A model generated the notes under the pieces. It was not told the DNA's origin and searched no databases. It was given only the letters and a program-made list of their open reading frames with translations. From Arenicola marina (Eukaryota > Annelida > Polychaeta > Arenicolidae), in assembly GCA_964019135.1 (NCBI GenBank), contig OZ025249.1, forward strand, positions 868,001-932,000: DNA of 64,000 nt, in the 5' to 3' direction. The position numbers and the translations under genes are program-made. Below, one piece after another: positions 46,527-61,500 of the stretch (positions are counted from its first letter, which is position 1; each line of letters begins with the position of its first letter).

Positions 46527-49500
46527 GTAAGTACATACCACCAGCTGTAGGCAAACACTGGAGATAGGTCTGACATACCGCCATGTGTAGTTAAACACTG
46601 GAGATAGGTCTGACACACCACCAGCTGTAGGCAAACACTGGAGATAGGTCTGACACACCACCAGCTGTAGGCAAACACTGGAGATAGGTCTGACACACGG
46701 CCAGCTGTAGGTAAACACTGGAGATAGCTCTGACACACAGCCGGCTGTAGGCAAACACTGGAGATAGGTCTGACACACGGCCAGCTGTAGGTAAACACTG
46801 GAGATAGGTCTGACACACGGCCAGCTGTAGACAAACACTGGAGATAGGTCTGACACACAGCCGGCTGTAGGCAAACACTGGAGATAGGTCTGACATACCG
46901 CCAGGTGTAGATAAACACTGGAGATAGGTCTGACACACCACCACCTGTAGGCAAACACTGGAGATAGGTCTGACACACCACCAGCTGTAGGCAAACACTG
47001 GAGATAGGTCTGACACACGGCCAGCTGTAGGCAAACCCTGGAGATAGGTCTGACACACCACCAGCTGTGGATAAACACTGGAGATAGGTCTGACACACAG
47101 CCAGCTGTAGGCAAACACTGGAGAGAGGTCTGACACACGGCCAGCTGTAGGTAGATACTGGAGATAGGTCTGACACACGGCCAGCTGTAGGTAACACTGG
47201 AGATAGGTCTGACACACCGCCAGCTGTAGTTAAACCTTGGAGATAGGTCTGACACACCGCCAGCTGTGGATAAACACTGGAGATAGCTCTGACACACGGC
47301 CATCTGTAGGCAAACACTGGAGATAGGTCTGACACACGGCCAGCTGTAGGTAGATACTGGAGATAGATCTGACACACGGTCAGCTGTAGGTAAACACTGG
47401 AGATAGGTCTGACACACCGCCAGCTGTAGTTAAACACTGGAGATAGGTCTGACACACGACCAGCTGTAGGTAAACATTGGAGATAGGTCTGACACACGGC
47501 CAGCGGTAGTTAAACACTGGAGATAGGTCTGACATACGGCCAGCTGTAGTTAAACACTGGAGATAGGTCTGACACACGGCCAGCTGTAGGTAAACAGTGG
47601 AGATAGGTCTGACACACGGCCAGCTGTAGTTAAACACTGGAGATAGGTCTGACACACCGCCAGCTGTAGTTAAACACTGGCGATAGGTCTGACACACCGC
47701 CAGCTGTAGGCAAACACTAGAGATAGGTCTGACACACGGCCAGCTGTAGTTAAGCACTGGAGATAGGTCTGACACACGGCCAGCTGTAGGCAAATACTGG
47801 AGCTAGGTCTGACACGCCGCCAGCTGTAGTTAAACACTGGAGATAGGTCTGACGCACGGCCAGCTGCAGGTAAACACTGGAGATAGGTCTCACACACGGC
47901 CAGCTGTAGGCAAACACTGGAGATAGGTCTGACACACCACCAGCTGTAAGCAAACACTGGAGATAGGTCTGACACACGGCCAGCTGTAGGTAAACACTGG
48001 AGATAGGTCTGACACGGCCACCTGTAGGCAAACACTGGAGATAGGTCTGACACACGACCAGCTGTAGTTAAACACTGGAGATAGGTCTGACGCACCGCCA
48101 GCTGTAGTTAAACACTGGAGATAGGTCTGACACACGGCCAGCTGTAGGTAGATACTGGAGATAGGTCTGACACATGGCCAGCTGTAGGTAAACACTGGAG
48201 ATAGGTCTGACACACGGCCAGCTGTAGTTAAACACTGGAGATAGGTCTGACCCACCGCCAGCTGTAGTTAAACACTGGAGATAGGTCTGACACACGGCCA
48301 GCTGTAGGTAGATACTGGAGATAGGTCTGACACATGGCCAGCTGTAGGTAAACACTGGAGATAGGTCTGACACACGGCCAGCTGTAGTTAAACACTAGAA
48401 ATAGGTCTGACACACCACCAGCTGTAGGCAAACACTGGAGATGGGTCTGACACACGACCAGCTGTAGTTAAACACTGGAGATAGGTCTCACACACGGCGA
48501 GCTGTAGTTAAACACTGGAGATAGGTCTCACACACCGCCAGCTGTAGTTAAACACTGGAGATATGTCTGACACACGGCCAGCTGTAGGTAAACACTGGAG
48601 ATAGGTCTGACACACGGCCCGCTGTAGTTAAACACTGCAGATAAGTCTGACACACCGCCAGCTGTAGTTAAACACTGGAGATAGGTCTGAAACACAGCCA
48701 GCTGTAGGCAAGCATTGGAGATAGGTTTGACACACCGCCAGTTGTAGGCAAACACTGAGATAGGTCTGAGACACGGCCAGCTGTAGGCAAACCCTGGAGA
48801 TAGGTCTGACACACCACCAGCTGTGGATAAACGCTGGAGATAGGTCTGACACACAGCCAGCTGTAGGCAAACACTGGAGATAGGTCTGACACACGGCCAG
48901 CTGTAGGTAGATACTGGACATAGGTCTGACACACGGCCAGCTGTAGTTAAGCACTGGAGATAGGTCTGACACACGGCCAGCTGTAGGCAAACACTGGAGA
49001 TAGGTCTGACACACCACCAGCTGTAGGCAAACACTGGAGATAGGTCTGACACATCATCAGCCGTAGGCAAACACTGGAGATAGGTCTGACACACCACCAG
49101 CTGTAGGCAAACACTGGAGATAGGTCTGACACACGGCCAGCTGTAGGTAAACACTGGAGATAGGTCTCACACACGGCCAGCTGTATGCAAACACTGAGAT
49201 AGGTCTGACACACGGCCAGCTGCAGTTAAACACTGTAGACAGGTCTGACACACGGCCAGCTGTAAGCAAACACTGGAGATAGGTCTGACACACAGCCAGC
49301 TGTAGGCAAGCACTGGAGATAGGTCTGACACACCGCCAGTTGCAGGCAAACACTGAGATAGGTCTGACACACGGCCAGCTGTAGGCAAACACTGGAGATA
49401 GGTCTGACACACGGCCAGCTGTAGGTAGATACTGGAGATAGGTCTGACACACGGCCAGCTGTAGGTAAACACTGGAGATAGGTCTGAAACACCGCCAGCT

Positions 49501-52500
49501 GTAGTTAAACACTGGAGATAGGTCTGACTCACCGCCAGCTGTAGGCAAACCCTGGAGATAGGTCTGACACACCACCAGCTGTGGATAAACACTAGAGATA
49601 GGTCTGACACACAGCCAGCTGTAGGCAAACACTGGAGATAGGTCTGACACACGGCCAGCTGTAGGTAGATACTGGAGATAGGTCTGACACACCGCCAGCT
49701 GTAGTTAAACACTGGAGATAGGTCTGACACACGGCCAGCTGTAGTTAAACACTGGCGATAGGTCTGACACACCGCCAGCTGTAGGCAAACACTAGAGATA
49801 GGTCTGACACACGGCCAGCTGTAGTTAAACACTGGAGATAGGTCTGACACACGGCCAGCTGTAGGCAAACACTGGAGATAGGTCTGACACGCCGCCAGCT
49901 GTAGTTAAACACTGGAGATAGCTCTGACGCACGGCCAGCTGTAGGCAAACACTGGAGATAGGTCTGACACACCGCCACCTGTAGTTAAACAGTGGAGATA
50001 GGTCTGACACACGACCAGCTGTAGGCAAACACTGGAAATAGGTCTGACACACCACCAGCTGTAGTTAAACACTGGAGATAGGTCTGACACACCACCAGCT
50101 GTAGGCAAACACTGGAGATAGGTATGACACACGGGCAGCTGTAGGCAAACACTGGAGATAGGTCTGACACACAGCCAGCTGTAGGTAAACAATGGAGATA
50201 GGTCTGACACACAGCCAGCTGTAGCTAAACACTGGAGATAGGTGTGACACACGGCCAGCTGTAGGCAAACACTGGAGATAGGTCTGACACACCACCAGCT
50301 GTAGGCAAACACTGGAGATAGGTCTGACACACGGCCAGCTGTAGTTAAACACTGGAGATAGGTCTCACACACGGCAAGCTGTAGTTAAACACTGGGGATA
50401 GGTCTGACACACCGCCAGCTGTAGGTAAACACTGGAAATAGGTCTGACACACGGCCAGCTGTAGTGAAACACTGGAGATAGGTCTGACACACCGCCAGCT
50501 GTAGCTAAGCACTGGAGATAGGTCTGACACACGACCAGCTGTAGGTAAACACTGGAGATAGGTCTGACACACGGCCAGCTGTAGTTAAACACTGGAGATA
50601 GGTCTGACACACGGCCAGCTGTAGGCAAACACTGGAGATAGGTCTGACACACGGCCAGCTGTAGATAAACACTGGAGATAGGTCTGACACACAGTCAGCT
50701 GTAGTTAAACATTGCAGATATGTCTGACACACGGCCAGCTGTAGTTAAACACTGGAGATAGGTCTGACACACCACCAGCTGTAGGCAAACACTGGAGTTA
50801 GGTATGACACCCGGCCAGCTGTAGGCAAACACTGGAGATAGGTCTGACACACGGCCAGCTGTAGGTAAACACTGGGGATAGGCCTGACACACGGCCAGCT
50901 GTAGGCAAACATTGGAGATAGGTCTGACACACGGCCAGCTGTAGGCAAACACTGGATATAGGTCTGACACACGGCCAGCTGTAGGTAGATAGTGGAGATA
51001 GGTCTGACACACGGCCAGCTGTAGGTAAACACTGGAGATAGGTCTGACACACCGCCAGCTGTAGTTAAACACTGGAGATAGGTCTGACACACCGCCAGCT
51101 GTAGGCACACCGTGGAGATAGGTCTGACACATCACCAGCTGTGGATAAACACTGGAGATATCTCTGACACACGGCCATCGGTAGGCAAACACTGGAGATA
51201 GGTCTGACACACCGCCAGCTGTAGTTAAACACTGGAGATAGGTCTGACACACGACCAGCTGTAGGTAAACATTGGAGATAGGTCTGACACACGGCCAGCT
51301 GTAGTTAAACACTGGAGATAGGTCTGACACACGGCCAGCTGTTGTTAAACTCTGGAGATAGGTCTGACACACGGCCAGCTGTAGGCAAACGCTGGAGATA
51401 GGTCTGACACACGGCCGGCTGTAGGCAAACGCTGGAGATAGGTCTGACACACCACCAGCTGTAGGCAAACACTGGAGTTAGGTATGACACCCGGCCAGCT
51501 GTAGGCAAACACTGGAGATAGGTCTGACACACGGCCAGCTGTAGGTAACCACTGGAGATAGGTCTGACACACGGCCAGCTGTAGTTAAACACTAGAAATA
51601 GGTCTGACACACCACCAGCTGTAGGCAAACACTGGAGATAGGTCTGACACACGACCAGCTGTAGATAAACACTGGAGATAGGTCTCACACACGGCAAGCT
51701 GTAGTTAAACACTGGAGATAGGTCTGACACACCGCCAGCTGTGGTTAAACACTGCGGATATGTCTGACACACGGCCAGCTGTAGGTAGACACTGGAAATA
51801 GGTCTGACACACGGCCAGCTGTAGTGAAACACTGGAGATAGGTCTGACACATCGCCAGCTGTAGTTAAGCGCTGGCGATAGGTCTGACACACGACCAGCT
51901 GTAGGTAAACACTGGAGATAGGTCTGACACACGGCCAGCTGTAGTTAAACACTGGCGATAGGTCTGACACACGGCCAGCTGTAGGCAAACACTGGAGATA
52001 GGTCTGACACACGGCCAGCTGTAGGTAAACACTGGAGATAGGTATGACACACAGCCAGCTGTAGTTAAACACTGGAGATAGGTATGACACACGGCCAGCT
52101 GTAGTTAAACATTGGAGATAGGTCTGACACACGGCCAGCTGTAGTTAAACACTGGGGATAGGTCTGACACACGGCCAGCTGTAGGCAAACACTGGAGATA
52201 GGTCTGACACACCACCAGCTGTAGTTAAACACTGGAGATAGGTCTGACACACGGCCAGCTGTAGGCAAACACTGGAGATAGGTCTGACACACGGGCAGCT
52301 GCAGGTAGATACTGGAGATAGGTCTGACACACGGCCAGCTGTATGTAAACACTGGAGATAGGTCTGACACACCGCCAGCTGTAGTTAAACACTGGGGATA
52401 GGTCTGACCAGCTGTAGGCAAACACTGGAGATAGGTCTGACACACGGCCAGCTGCAGGCAAACGCTGGAGATAGGTCTGACACACGGCCAGCTGTAGGCA

Positions 52501-55500
52501 AGCACTGGAGATAGGTCTGACACACCGCCAGCTGTAGTTAAACACTGGAGATAGGTCTGACACATGACCAGCTGTAGGTAAACATTGGAGATAGGTCTGA
52601 CACACGGCCAGCTGTAGTTAAACACTGGAGATAGGTCTGACACACGGCCAGCTGTAGTTAAACTCTGGAGATAGGTCTGACACACGGCCAGCTGTAGGCA
52701 AACGCTGGAGATAGGTCTGACACACTTCCAGCTGTAGGCAAACGCTGAAGATAGGTCTGACACACCGCCAGTTGTAGGCAAACACTGAGATAGGTCTGAC
52801 ACACGGCCAGCTGTAGGCAAACACTGGAGATAGGTGTGACACACAGCCAGCTGTAGCCAAGCACTGGAGATAGGTCTGACACACCGCCAGTTGTAGGCAC
52901 ACACTGAGATAGGTCTGACACACGGCCAGCTGCAGGCAAACACTGGAGATAGGTCTGACACACGGCCAGCTGTAGGCAAACGCTGGATATAGGTCTGACA
53001 CACGGCCAGCTGTAGGTAGATACTGGAGATAGGTCTGACACACGGCCAGCTGTAGGTAAACACTGGAGATAGGTCTGACACACGGCCAGCTGTAGTTAAA
53101 CACTGGAGATAGGTCTGACACACCGCCAGCTGTAGGTAAACACTGGAGATAGGCCTGACACACCGCCAGCTGTAGGTAAACACTGGAGATAGGTCTAACA
53201 CACCGCCAGCTGTAGTTAAACACTGGAGATAGGTCTGACACACGGCCAGCTGTAGGCAAACACTGGAGATAGGCCTGACACACCGCCAGCTGTAGGCAAA
53301 CACTGGAGATAAGCCTGGCACACCGCCAGCTGTAGGCAAACACCGGAGATAGGTCTGACACACGGCCAGCTGTAGGTAAACACTGGAGATAGGTCTGACA
53401 CACCACCAGCTGTAGTTAAACACTGGAGATAGTTCTGACACGCCGCCAGTTGTAGGTAAACACTGGAGACAGGTCTGACACACCGCCAGCTGTAGGCAAA
53501 CACTAGAGATAGGTCTGACACACCGCCAGCTGTAGTTAAACACTGGAGATAGGTCTGACACGCCGCCAGTTGTAGGTAAACACTGGAGATAGGTCTGACA
53601 CACCGCCAGCTGTAGGCAAACACTGGAGATAGGTCTGACTCGCCGCCAGTTGTAGGTAAACACTGGAGATAGGTCTGGCATGCCGCCAGTTGTAGGTAAA
53701 CACTGGAGATAGGTCTCACACATGGCCAGCTGTAGGCAAACACTGGAGATAGGTCTGACACACCGCCAGCTGTAGGTAAACACTGGAGATAGGTCTGACA
53801 CACAGCCAGCTGTAGGCAAACGCTGGATATAGGTCTGACACACGGCCAGCTGTAGGTAGATACTGGAGATAGGTCTGACACACGGCCAGCTGTAGGTAAA
53901 CACTGGAGATAGGTCTCACACATGGCCAGCTGTAGGCAAACACTGGAGATAGGTCTGACACACAGCCAGCTGTAGGCAAACGCTGGATATAGGTCTGACA
54001 CACGGCCAGCTGTAGGTAGATACTGGAGATAGGTCTGACACACGGCCAGCTGTAGGTAAACACTGGAGATAGGTCTGACACATCGCCAGCTGTAGTTAAA
54101 CACTGGAGATAGGTCTGACACACCGCCAGCTGTAGGCAAACACTGGAGATAGGCCTGACACACCGCCAGCTGTAGGCAAACACTGTAGATAAGCCTGGCA
54201 CACCGCCAGCTGTAGGCAAACACCGGAGATAGGTCTGACACACGGCCAGCTGTAGGTAAACACTGCAGATAGGTCTGACACACCACCAGCTGTAGTTAAA
54301 CACTGGAGATAGGTCTGACACGCCGCCAGCTGTAGGTAAACACTGGAGATAGGTCTGACACACAGCCAGCTGTAGGCAAACGCTGGATATAGGTCTGACA
54401 CACGGCCAGCTGTAGGTAGATACTGGAGATAGGTCTGACACACGGCCAGCTGTAGGTAAACACTGGAGATAGGTCTGACACACGGCCAGCTGTAGTTAAA
54501 CACTGGAGATAGGTCTGACACACCGCCAGCTGTAGGTAAACACTGGAGATAGGCCTGACACACCGCCAGCTGTAGGTAAACACTGGAGATAGGTCTGACA
54601 CACCGCCAGCTGTAGTTAAACACTGGAGATAGGTCTGACACACGGCCAGCTGTAGGCACACACTGGAGATAGGCCTGACACACCGCCAGCTGTAGGCAAA
54701 CACTGGAGATAAGCCTGGCACACCGCCAGCTGTAGGCAAACACCGGAGATAGGTCTGACACACGGCCAGCTGTAGGTAAACACTGGAGATAGGTCTGACA
54801 CACCAAGAGCTGTAGTTAAACACTGGAGATAGTTCTGACACGCCGCCAGTTGTAGGTAAACACTGGAGACAGGTCTGACACACCGCCAGCTGTAGGCAAA
54901 CACTAGAGATAGGTCTGACACACCGCCAGCTGTAGTTAAACACTGGAGATAGGTCTGACACGCCGCCAGTTGTAGGTAAACACTGGAGATAGGTCTGACA
55001 CACCGCCAGCTGTAGGCAAACACTGGAGATAGGTCTGACTCGCCGCCAGTTGTAGGTAAACACTGGAGATAGGTCTGGCACGCCGCCAGTTGTAGGTAAA
55101 CACTAGAGATAGGTCTGACACACGGCCAGCTGTAGGTAAACACTGGAGATAGGTCTCACACATGGCCAGCTGTAGGCAAACACTGGAGATAGGTCTGACA
55201 CACCGCCAGCTGTAGGTAAACACTGGAGATAGGTCTGACACACAGCCAGCTGTAGGCAAACGCTGGATATAGGTCTGACACACGGCCAGCTGTAGGTAGA
55301 TACTGGAGATAGGTCTGACACACGGCCAGCTGTAGGTAAACACTGGAGATAGGTCTCAAACATGGCCAGCTGTAGGCAAACACTGGAGATAGGTCTGACA
55401 CACCGCCAGCTGTAGGTAAACACTGGAGATAGGTCTGACACACAGCCAGCTGTAGGCAAACGCTGGATATAGGTCTGACACACGGCCAGCTCTAGGTAGA

Positions 55501-58500
55501 TACTGGAGATAGGTCTGACACACGGCCAGCTGTAGGTAAACACTGGAGATAGGTCTGACACACGGCCGGCTGTAGTTAAACACTGGAGATAGGTCTGACA
55601 CACCGCCAGCTGTAGGTAAACACTGGAGATAGGCCTGACACACCGCCAGCTGTAGGTAAACACTGGAGATAGGTCTGACACACCGCCAGCTGTAGTTAAA
55701 CACTGGAGATAGGTCTGACACACGGCCAGCTGTAGGCAAACATTGGAGATAGGCCTGACACACCGCCAGCTGTAGGCAAACACTGGAGATAAGCCTGGCA
55801 CACCGCCAGCTGTAGGCAAACACCGGAGATAGGTCTGACACACGGCCAGCTGTAGGTAAACACTGGAGATAGGTCTGACACACCACCATCTGTAGTTAAA
55901 CACTGGAGATAGTTCTGACACGCCGCCAGTTGTAGGTAAACACTGGAGACAGGTCTGACACACCGCCAGCTGTAGGCAAACACTAGAGATAGGTCTGACA
56001 CACCGCCAGCTGTAGTTAAACACTGGAGATAGGTCTGACACGCCGCCAGTTGTAGGTAAACACTGGAGATAGGTCTGACACACCGCCAGCTGTAGGCAAA
56101 CACTGGAGATAGGTCTGACTCGCCGCCAGTTGTAGGTAAACACTGGAGATAGGTCTGGCACGCCGCCAGTTGTAGGTAAACACTGGAGATAGGTCTGACA
56201 CACGGCCAGCTGTAGGTAAACACTGGAGATAGGTCTCACACATGGCCAGCTGTAGGCAAACACTGGAGATAGGTCTGACACACCGCCAGCTGTAGGTAAA
56301 CACTGGAGATAGGTCTTACACACAGCCAGCTGTAGTTAAAAATTGGAGATAGGTCTGACACACAGCCAGCTGTAGTTAAACACTGGAGATAGGTCTGACA
56401 CACGGCCAGCTGTAGTTAAACACTGGAGGTAGGTCTGACACACCACCAGCTGTAGCTAAACACTGGAGATAGGTCTGACACACCGCCAGCTGTAGTTAAA
56501 CACTGGAGATTGGTCTGACACACCGCCAGCTGTAGGCAAACTCTGGAGATAGGTCTGACACACCGCCAGCTGTAGGCAAACACTGGAGATAAGCCTGGCA
56601 CACCGCCAGCTGTAGGCAAACACCGGAGATAGGTCTGACACACGGCCAGCTGTAGGTAAACGCTGGAGATAGGTCTGACACACAGCCAGCTCTAGTTAAA
56701 CACTGGAGATAGGTCTGACCCACAGCCAGCTGTAGTTAAACACTGGAGATAGGTCTGACACACGGCCAGCTGTAGTTAAACACTGGAGATAGGTCTGACA
56801 CACGGCCAGCTGTAGGCAAACACTGGAGATAGGCCTGGCACACCGCCTGCTGTAGGCAAACTCTGGAGCTAGGCCTGACACACGGCCAGCTGTAGGTAAG
56901 CACTGGAGATAGGTCTGACACACCGCCAGCTGTAGGTAAACACTGGAGATAGGTCTGACACACCGCCAGCTGTAGTTAAACACTGGAGATAGGTCTGACA
57001 CACCGCCAGCTGTAGGCAAACACTGGAGATAGGCCTGACACACCGCCAGCTGCAGGCAAACACTGGAGATAAGCCTGGCACACCGCCAGCTGTAGGCAAA
57101 CACCGGAGATAGGTCTGACACACGGCCAGCTGTAGGTAAACACTGGAGATAGGTCTGACACACCACCAGCTGTAAGCAAACACTGGAGATAGTTCTGACA
57201 CGCCGCCAGTTGTAGGTAAACACTAGAGATAGGTCTGACACACCGCCAGCTGTAGTTAAACACTGGAGATAGGTCTGACACGCCGCCAGTTGTAGGTAAA
57301 CACTGGAGATAGGTCTGACACACCGCCAGCTGTAGGCAAACACTGGAGATAGGTCTGACTCGCCGCCAGTTGTAGGTAAACACTGGAGATAGGTCTGGCA
57401 CGCCGCCAGTTGTAGGTAAAAACTGGAGATAGGTCTGACACACGGCCAGCTGTAGGTAAACACTGGAGATAGGTCTCACATATGGCCAGCTGTAGGCAAA
57501 CACTGGAGATAGGTCTGACACACCGCCAGCTGTAGGTAAACACTGGAGATAGGTCTGACACACAGCCAGCTGTAGGCAAACGCTGGATATAGGTCTGACA
57601 CACGGCCAGCTGTAGGTAGATACTGGAGATAGGTCTGACACACGGCCAGCTGTAGGTAAACACTGGAGATAGGTCTGACACACGGCCAGCTGTAGTTAAA
57701 CACTGGAGATAGGTCTGACACACCGCCAGCTGTAGGTAAACACTGGAGATAGGCCTGACACACCGCCAGCTGTAGGTAAACACTGGAGATAGGTCTGACA
57801 CACCGCCAGCTGTAGTTAAACACTGGAGATAGGTCTGACACACGGCCACCTGTAGGCACACACTGGAGATAGGCCTGACACACCGCCAGCTGTAGGCAAA
57901 CACTGGAGATAAGCCTGGCACACCGCCAGCTGTAGGCAAACACCGGAGATAGGTCTGACACACGGCCAGCTGTAGGTAAACACTGGAGATAGGTCTGACA
58001 CACCAAGAGCTGTAGTTAAACACTGGAGATAGTTCTGACACGCCGCCAGTTGTAGGCAAACACCGGAGATAGGTCTGACACACGGCCAGCTGTAGGTAAA
58101 CACTGGAGATAGGTCTGACACACCAAGAGCTGTAGTTAAACACTGGAGATAGTTCTGACACGCCGCCAGTTGTAGCTAAACACTGGAGACAGGTCTGACA
58201 CACCGCCAGCTGTAGGCAAACACTAGAGATAGGTCTGACACACCGCCAGCTGTAGTTAAACACTGGAGATAGGTCTGACACGCCGCCAGTTGTAGGTAAA
58301 CACTGGAGATAGGTCTGACACACCGCCAGCTGTAGGCAAACACTGGAGATAGGTCTGACTCGCCGCCAGTTGTAGGTAAACACTGGAGATAGGTCTGGCA
58401 CGCCGCCAGTTGTAGGTAAACACTAGAGATAGGTCTGACACACGGCCAGCTGTAGGTAAACACTGGAGATAGGTCTCACACATGGCCAGCTGTAGGCAAA

Positions 58501-61500
58501 CACTGGAGATAGGTCTGACACACCGCCAGCTGTAGGTAAACACTGGAGATAGGTCTGACACACAGCCAGCTGTAGGCAAACGCTGGATATAGGTCTGACA
58601 CACGGCCAGCTGTAGGTAGATACTGGAGATAGGTCTGACACACGGCCAGCTGTAGGTAAACACTGGAGATAGGTCTCAAACATGGCCAGCTGTAGGCAAA
58701 CACTGGAGATAGGTCTGACACACCGCCAGCTGTAGGTAAACACTGGAGATAGGTCTGACACACAGCCAGCTGTAGGCAAACGCTGGATATAGGTCTGACA
58801 CACGGCCAGCTCTAGGTAGATACTGGAGATAGGTCTGACACACGGCCAGCTGTAGGTAAACACTGGAGATAGGTCTGACACACGGCCGGCTGTAGTTAAA
58901 CACTGGAGATAGGTCTGACACACCGCCAGCTGTAGGTAAACACTGGAGATAGGCCTGACACACCGCCAGCTGTAGGTAAACACTGGAGATAGGTCTGACA
59001 CACCGCCAGCTGTAGTTAAACACTGGAGATAGGTCTGACACACCGCCAGCTGTAGGTAAACACTGGAGATAGGCCTGACACACCGCCAGCTGTAGGTAAA
59101 CACTGGAGATAGGTCTGACACACCGCCAGCTGTAGTTAAACACTGGAGATAGGTCTGACACACGGCCAGCTGTAGGCAAACATTGGAGATAGGCCTGACA
59201 CACCGCCAGCTGTAGGCAAACACTGGAGATAAGCCTGGCACACCGCCAGTTGTAGGTAAACACTGGAGACAGGTCTGACACACCGCCAGCTGTAGGCAAA
59301 CACTAGAGATAGGTCTGACACACCGCCAGCTGTAGTTAAACACTGGAGATAGGTCTGACACGCCGCCAGTTGTAGGTAAACACTGGAGATAGGTCTGACA
59401 CACCGCCAGCTGTAGGCAAACACTGGAGATAGGTCTGACTCGCCGCCAGTTGTAGGTAAACACTGGAGATAGGTCTGGCACGCCGCCAGTTGTAGGTAAA
59501 CACTGGAGATAGGTCTGACACACGGCCAGCTGTAGGTAAACACTGGAGATAGGTCTCACACATGGCCAGCTGTAGGCAAACACTGGAGATAGGTCTGACA
59601 CACCGCCAGCTGTAGGTAAACACTGGAGATAGGTCTTACACACAGCCAGCTGTAGTTAAAAATTGGAGATAGGTCTGACACACAGCCAGCTGTAGTTAAA
59701 CACTGGAGATAGGTCTGACACACGGCCAGCTGTAGTTAAACACTGGAGATAGGTCTGACACACCGCCAGCTGTAGGCAAACTCTGGAGATAGGTCTGACA
59801 CACCGCCAGCTGTAGGCAAACACTGGAGATAAGCCTGGCACACCGCCAGCTGTAGGCAAACACCGGAGATAGGTCTGACACACGGCCAGCTGTAGGTAAA
59901 CGCTGGAGATAGGTCTGACACACAGCCAGCTGTAGGCAAACTCTGGAGCTAGGCCTGACACACGGCCAGCTGTAGGTAAACACTGGAGATAGGTCTGACA
60001 CACCGCCAGCTGTAGGTAAACACTGGAGATAGGTCTGACACACCGCCAGCTGTAGTTAAACACTGGAGATAGGTCTGACACACCGCCAGCTGTAGGCAAA
60101 CACTGGAGATAGGCCTGACACACCGCCAGCTGCAGGCAAACACTGGAGATAAGCCTGGCACACCGCCAGCTGTAGGCAAACACCGGAGATAGGTCTGACA
60201 CACGGCCAGTTGTAGGTAAACACTGGAGATAGGTCTGGCACGCCGCCAGTTGTAGGTAAACACTGGAGATAGGTCTGACACACGGCCAGCTGTAGGTAAA
60301 CACTGGAGATAGGTCTCACACATGGCCAGCTGTAGGCAAACACTGGAGATAGGTCTGACACACCGCCAGCTGTAGGTAAACACTGGAGATAGGTCTGACA
60401 CACAGCCAGCTGTAGTTAAAAATTGGAGATAGGTCTGACACACAGCCAGCTGTAGTTAAACACTGGAGATAGGTCTGACACACGGCCAGCTGTAGTTAAA
60501 CACTGGAGATAGGTCTGACACACCACCAGCTGTAGTTAAACACTGGAGATAGGTCTGACACACCGCCAGCTGTAGTTAAACACTGGAGATAGGTCTGACA
60601 CACCGCCAGCTGTAGGCAAACACTGGAGATAGGCCTGACACACCGCCAGCTGTAGGCAAACACTGGAGATAGGTCTGACACACGGCCAGCTGTAGGTAAA
60701 CACTGGAGATAGGTCTGACACACAGCCAGCTCTAGTTAAACACTGGAGATAGGTCTGACCCACAGCCAGCTGTAGTCAAACACTGGAGATAGGTCTGACA
60801 CACGGCCAGCTGTAGTTAAACACTGGAGATAGGTCTGACACACGGCCAGCTGTAGGCAAACACTGGAGATAGGCCTGGCACACCGCCTGCTGTAGGCAAA
60901 CTCTGGAGCTAGGCCTGACACACGGCCAGCTGTAGGTAAACACTGGAGATAGGTCTGACACACCGCCAGCTGTAGGTAAACACTGGAGATAGGTCTGACA
61001 CACCGCCAGCTGTAGTTAAACACTGGAGATAGGTCTGACACACCCCCAGCTGTAGGCAAACACTAGAGATAGGCCTGACACACCGCCAGCTGTAGGCAAA
61101 CACTGGAGATAAGCCTGGCACACCGCCAGCTGTAGGCAAACACCGGAGATAGGTCTGACACACGGCCAGCTGTAGGTAAACACTGGAGATAGGTCTGACA
61201 CACCACCAGCTGTAGTTAAACACTGGAGATAGTTCTGACACGCCGCCAGTTGTAGGTAAACACTAGAGATAGGTCTGACACACCGCCAGCTGTAGTTAAA
61301 CACTGGAGATAGGTCTGACACGCCGCCAGTTGTAGGTAAACACTGGAGATAGGTCTGACACACCGCCAGCTGTAGGCAAACACTGGAGATAGGTCTGACT
61401 CGCCGCCAGTTGTAGGTAAACACTGGAGATAAGTCTGGCACGCCGCCAGTTGTAGGTAAACACTGGAGATAGGTCTGACACACGGCCAGCTGTAGGTAAA

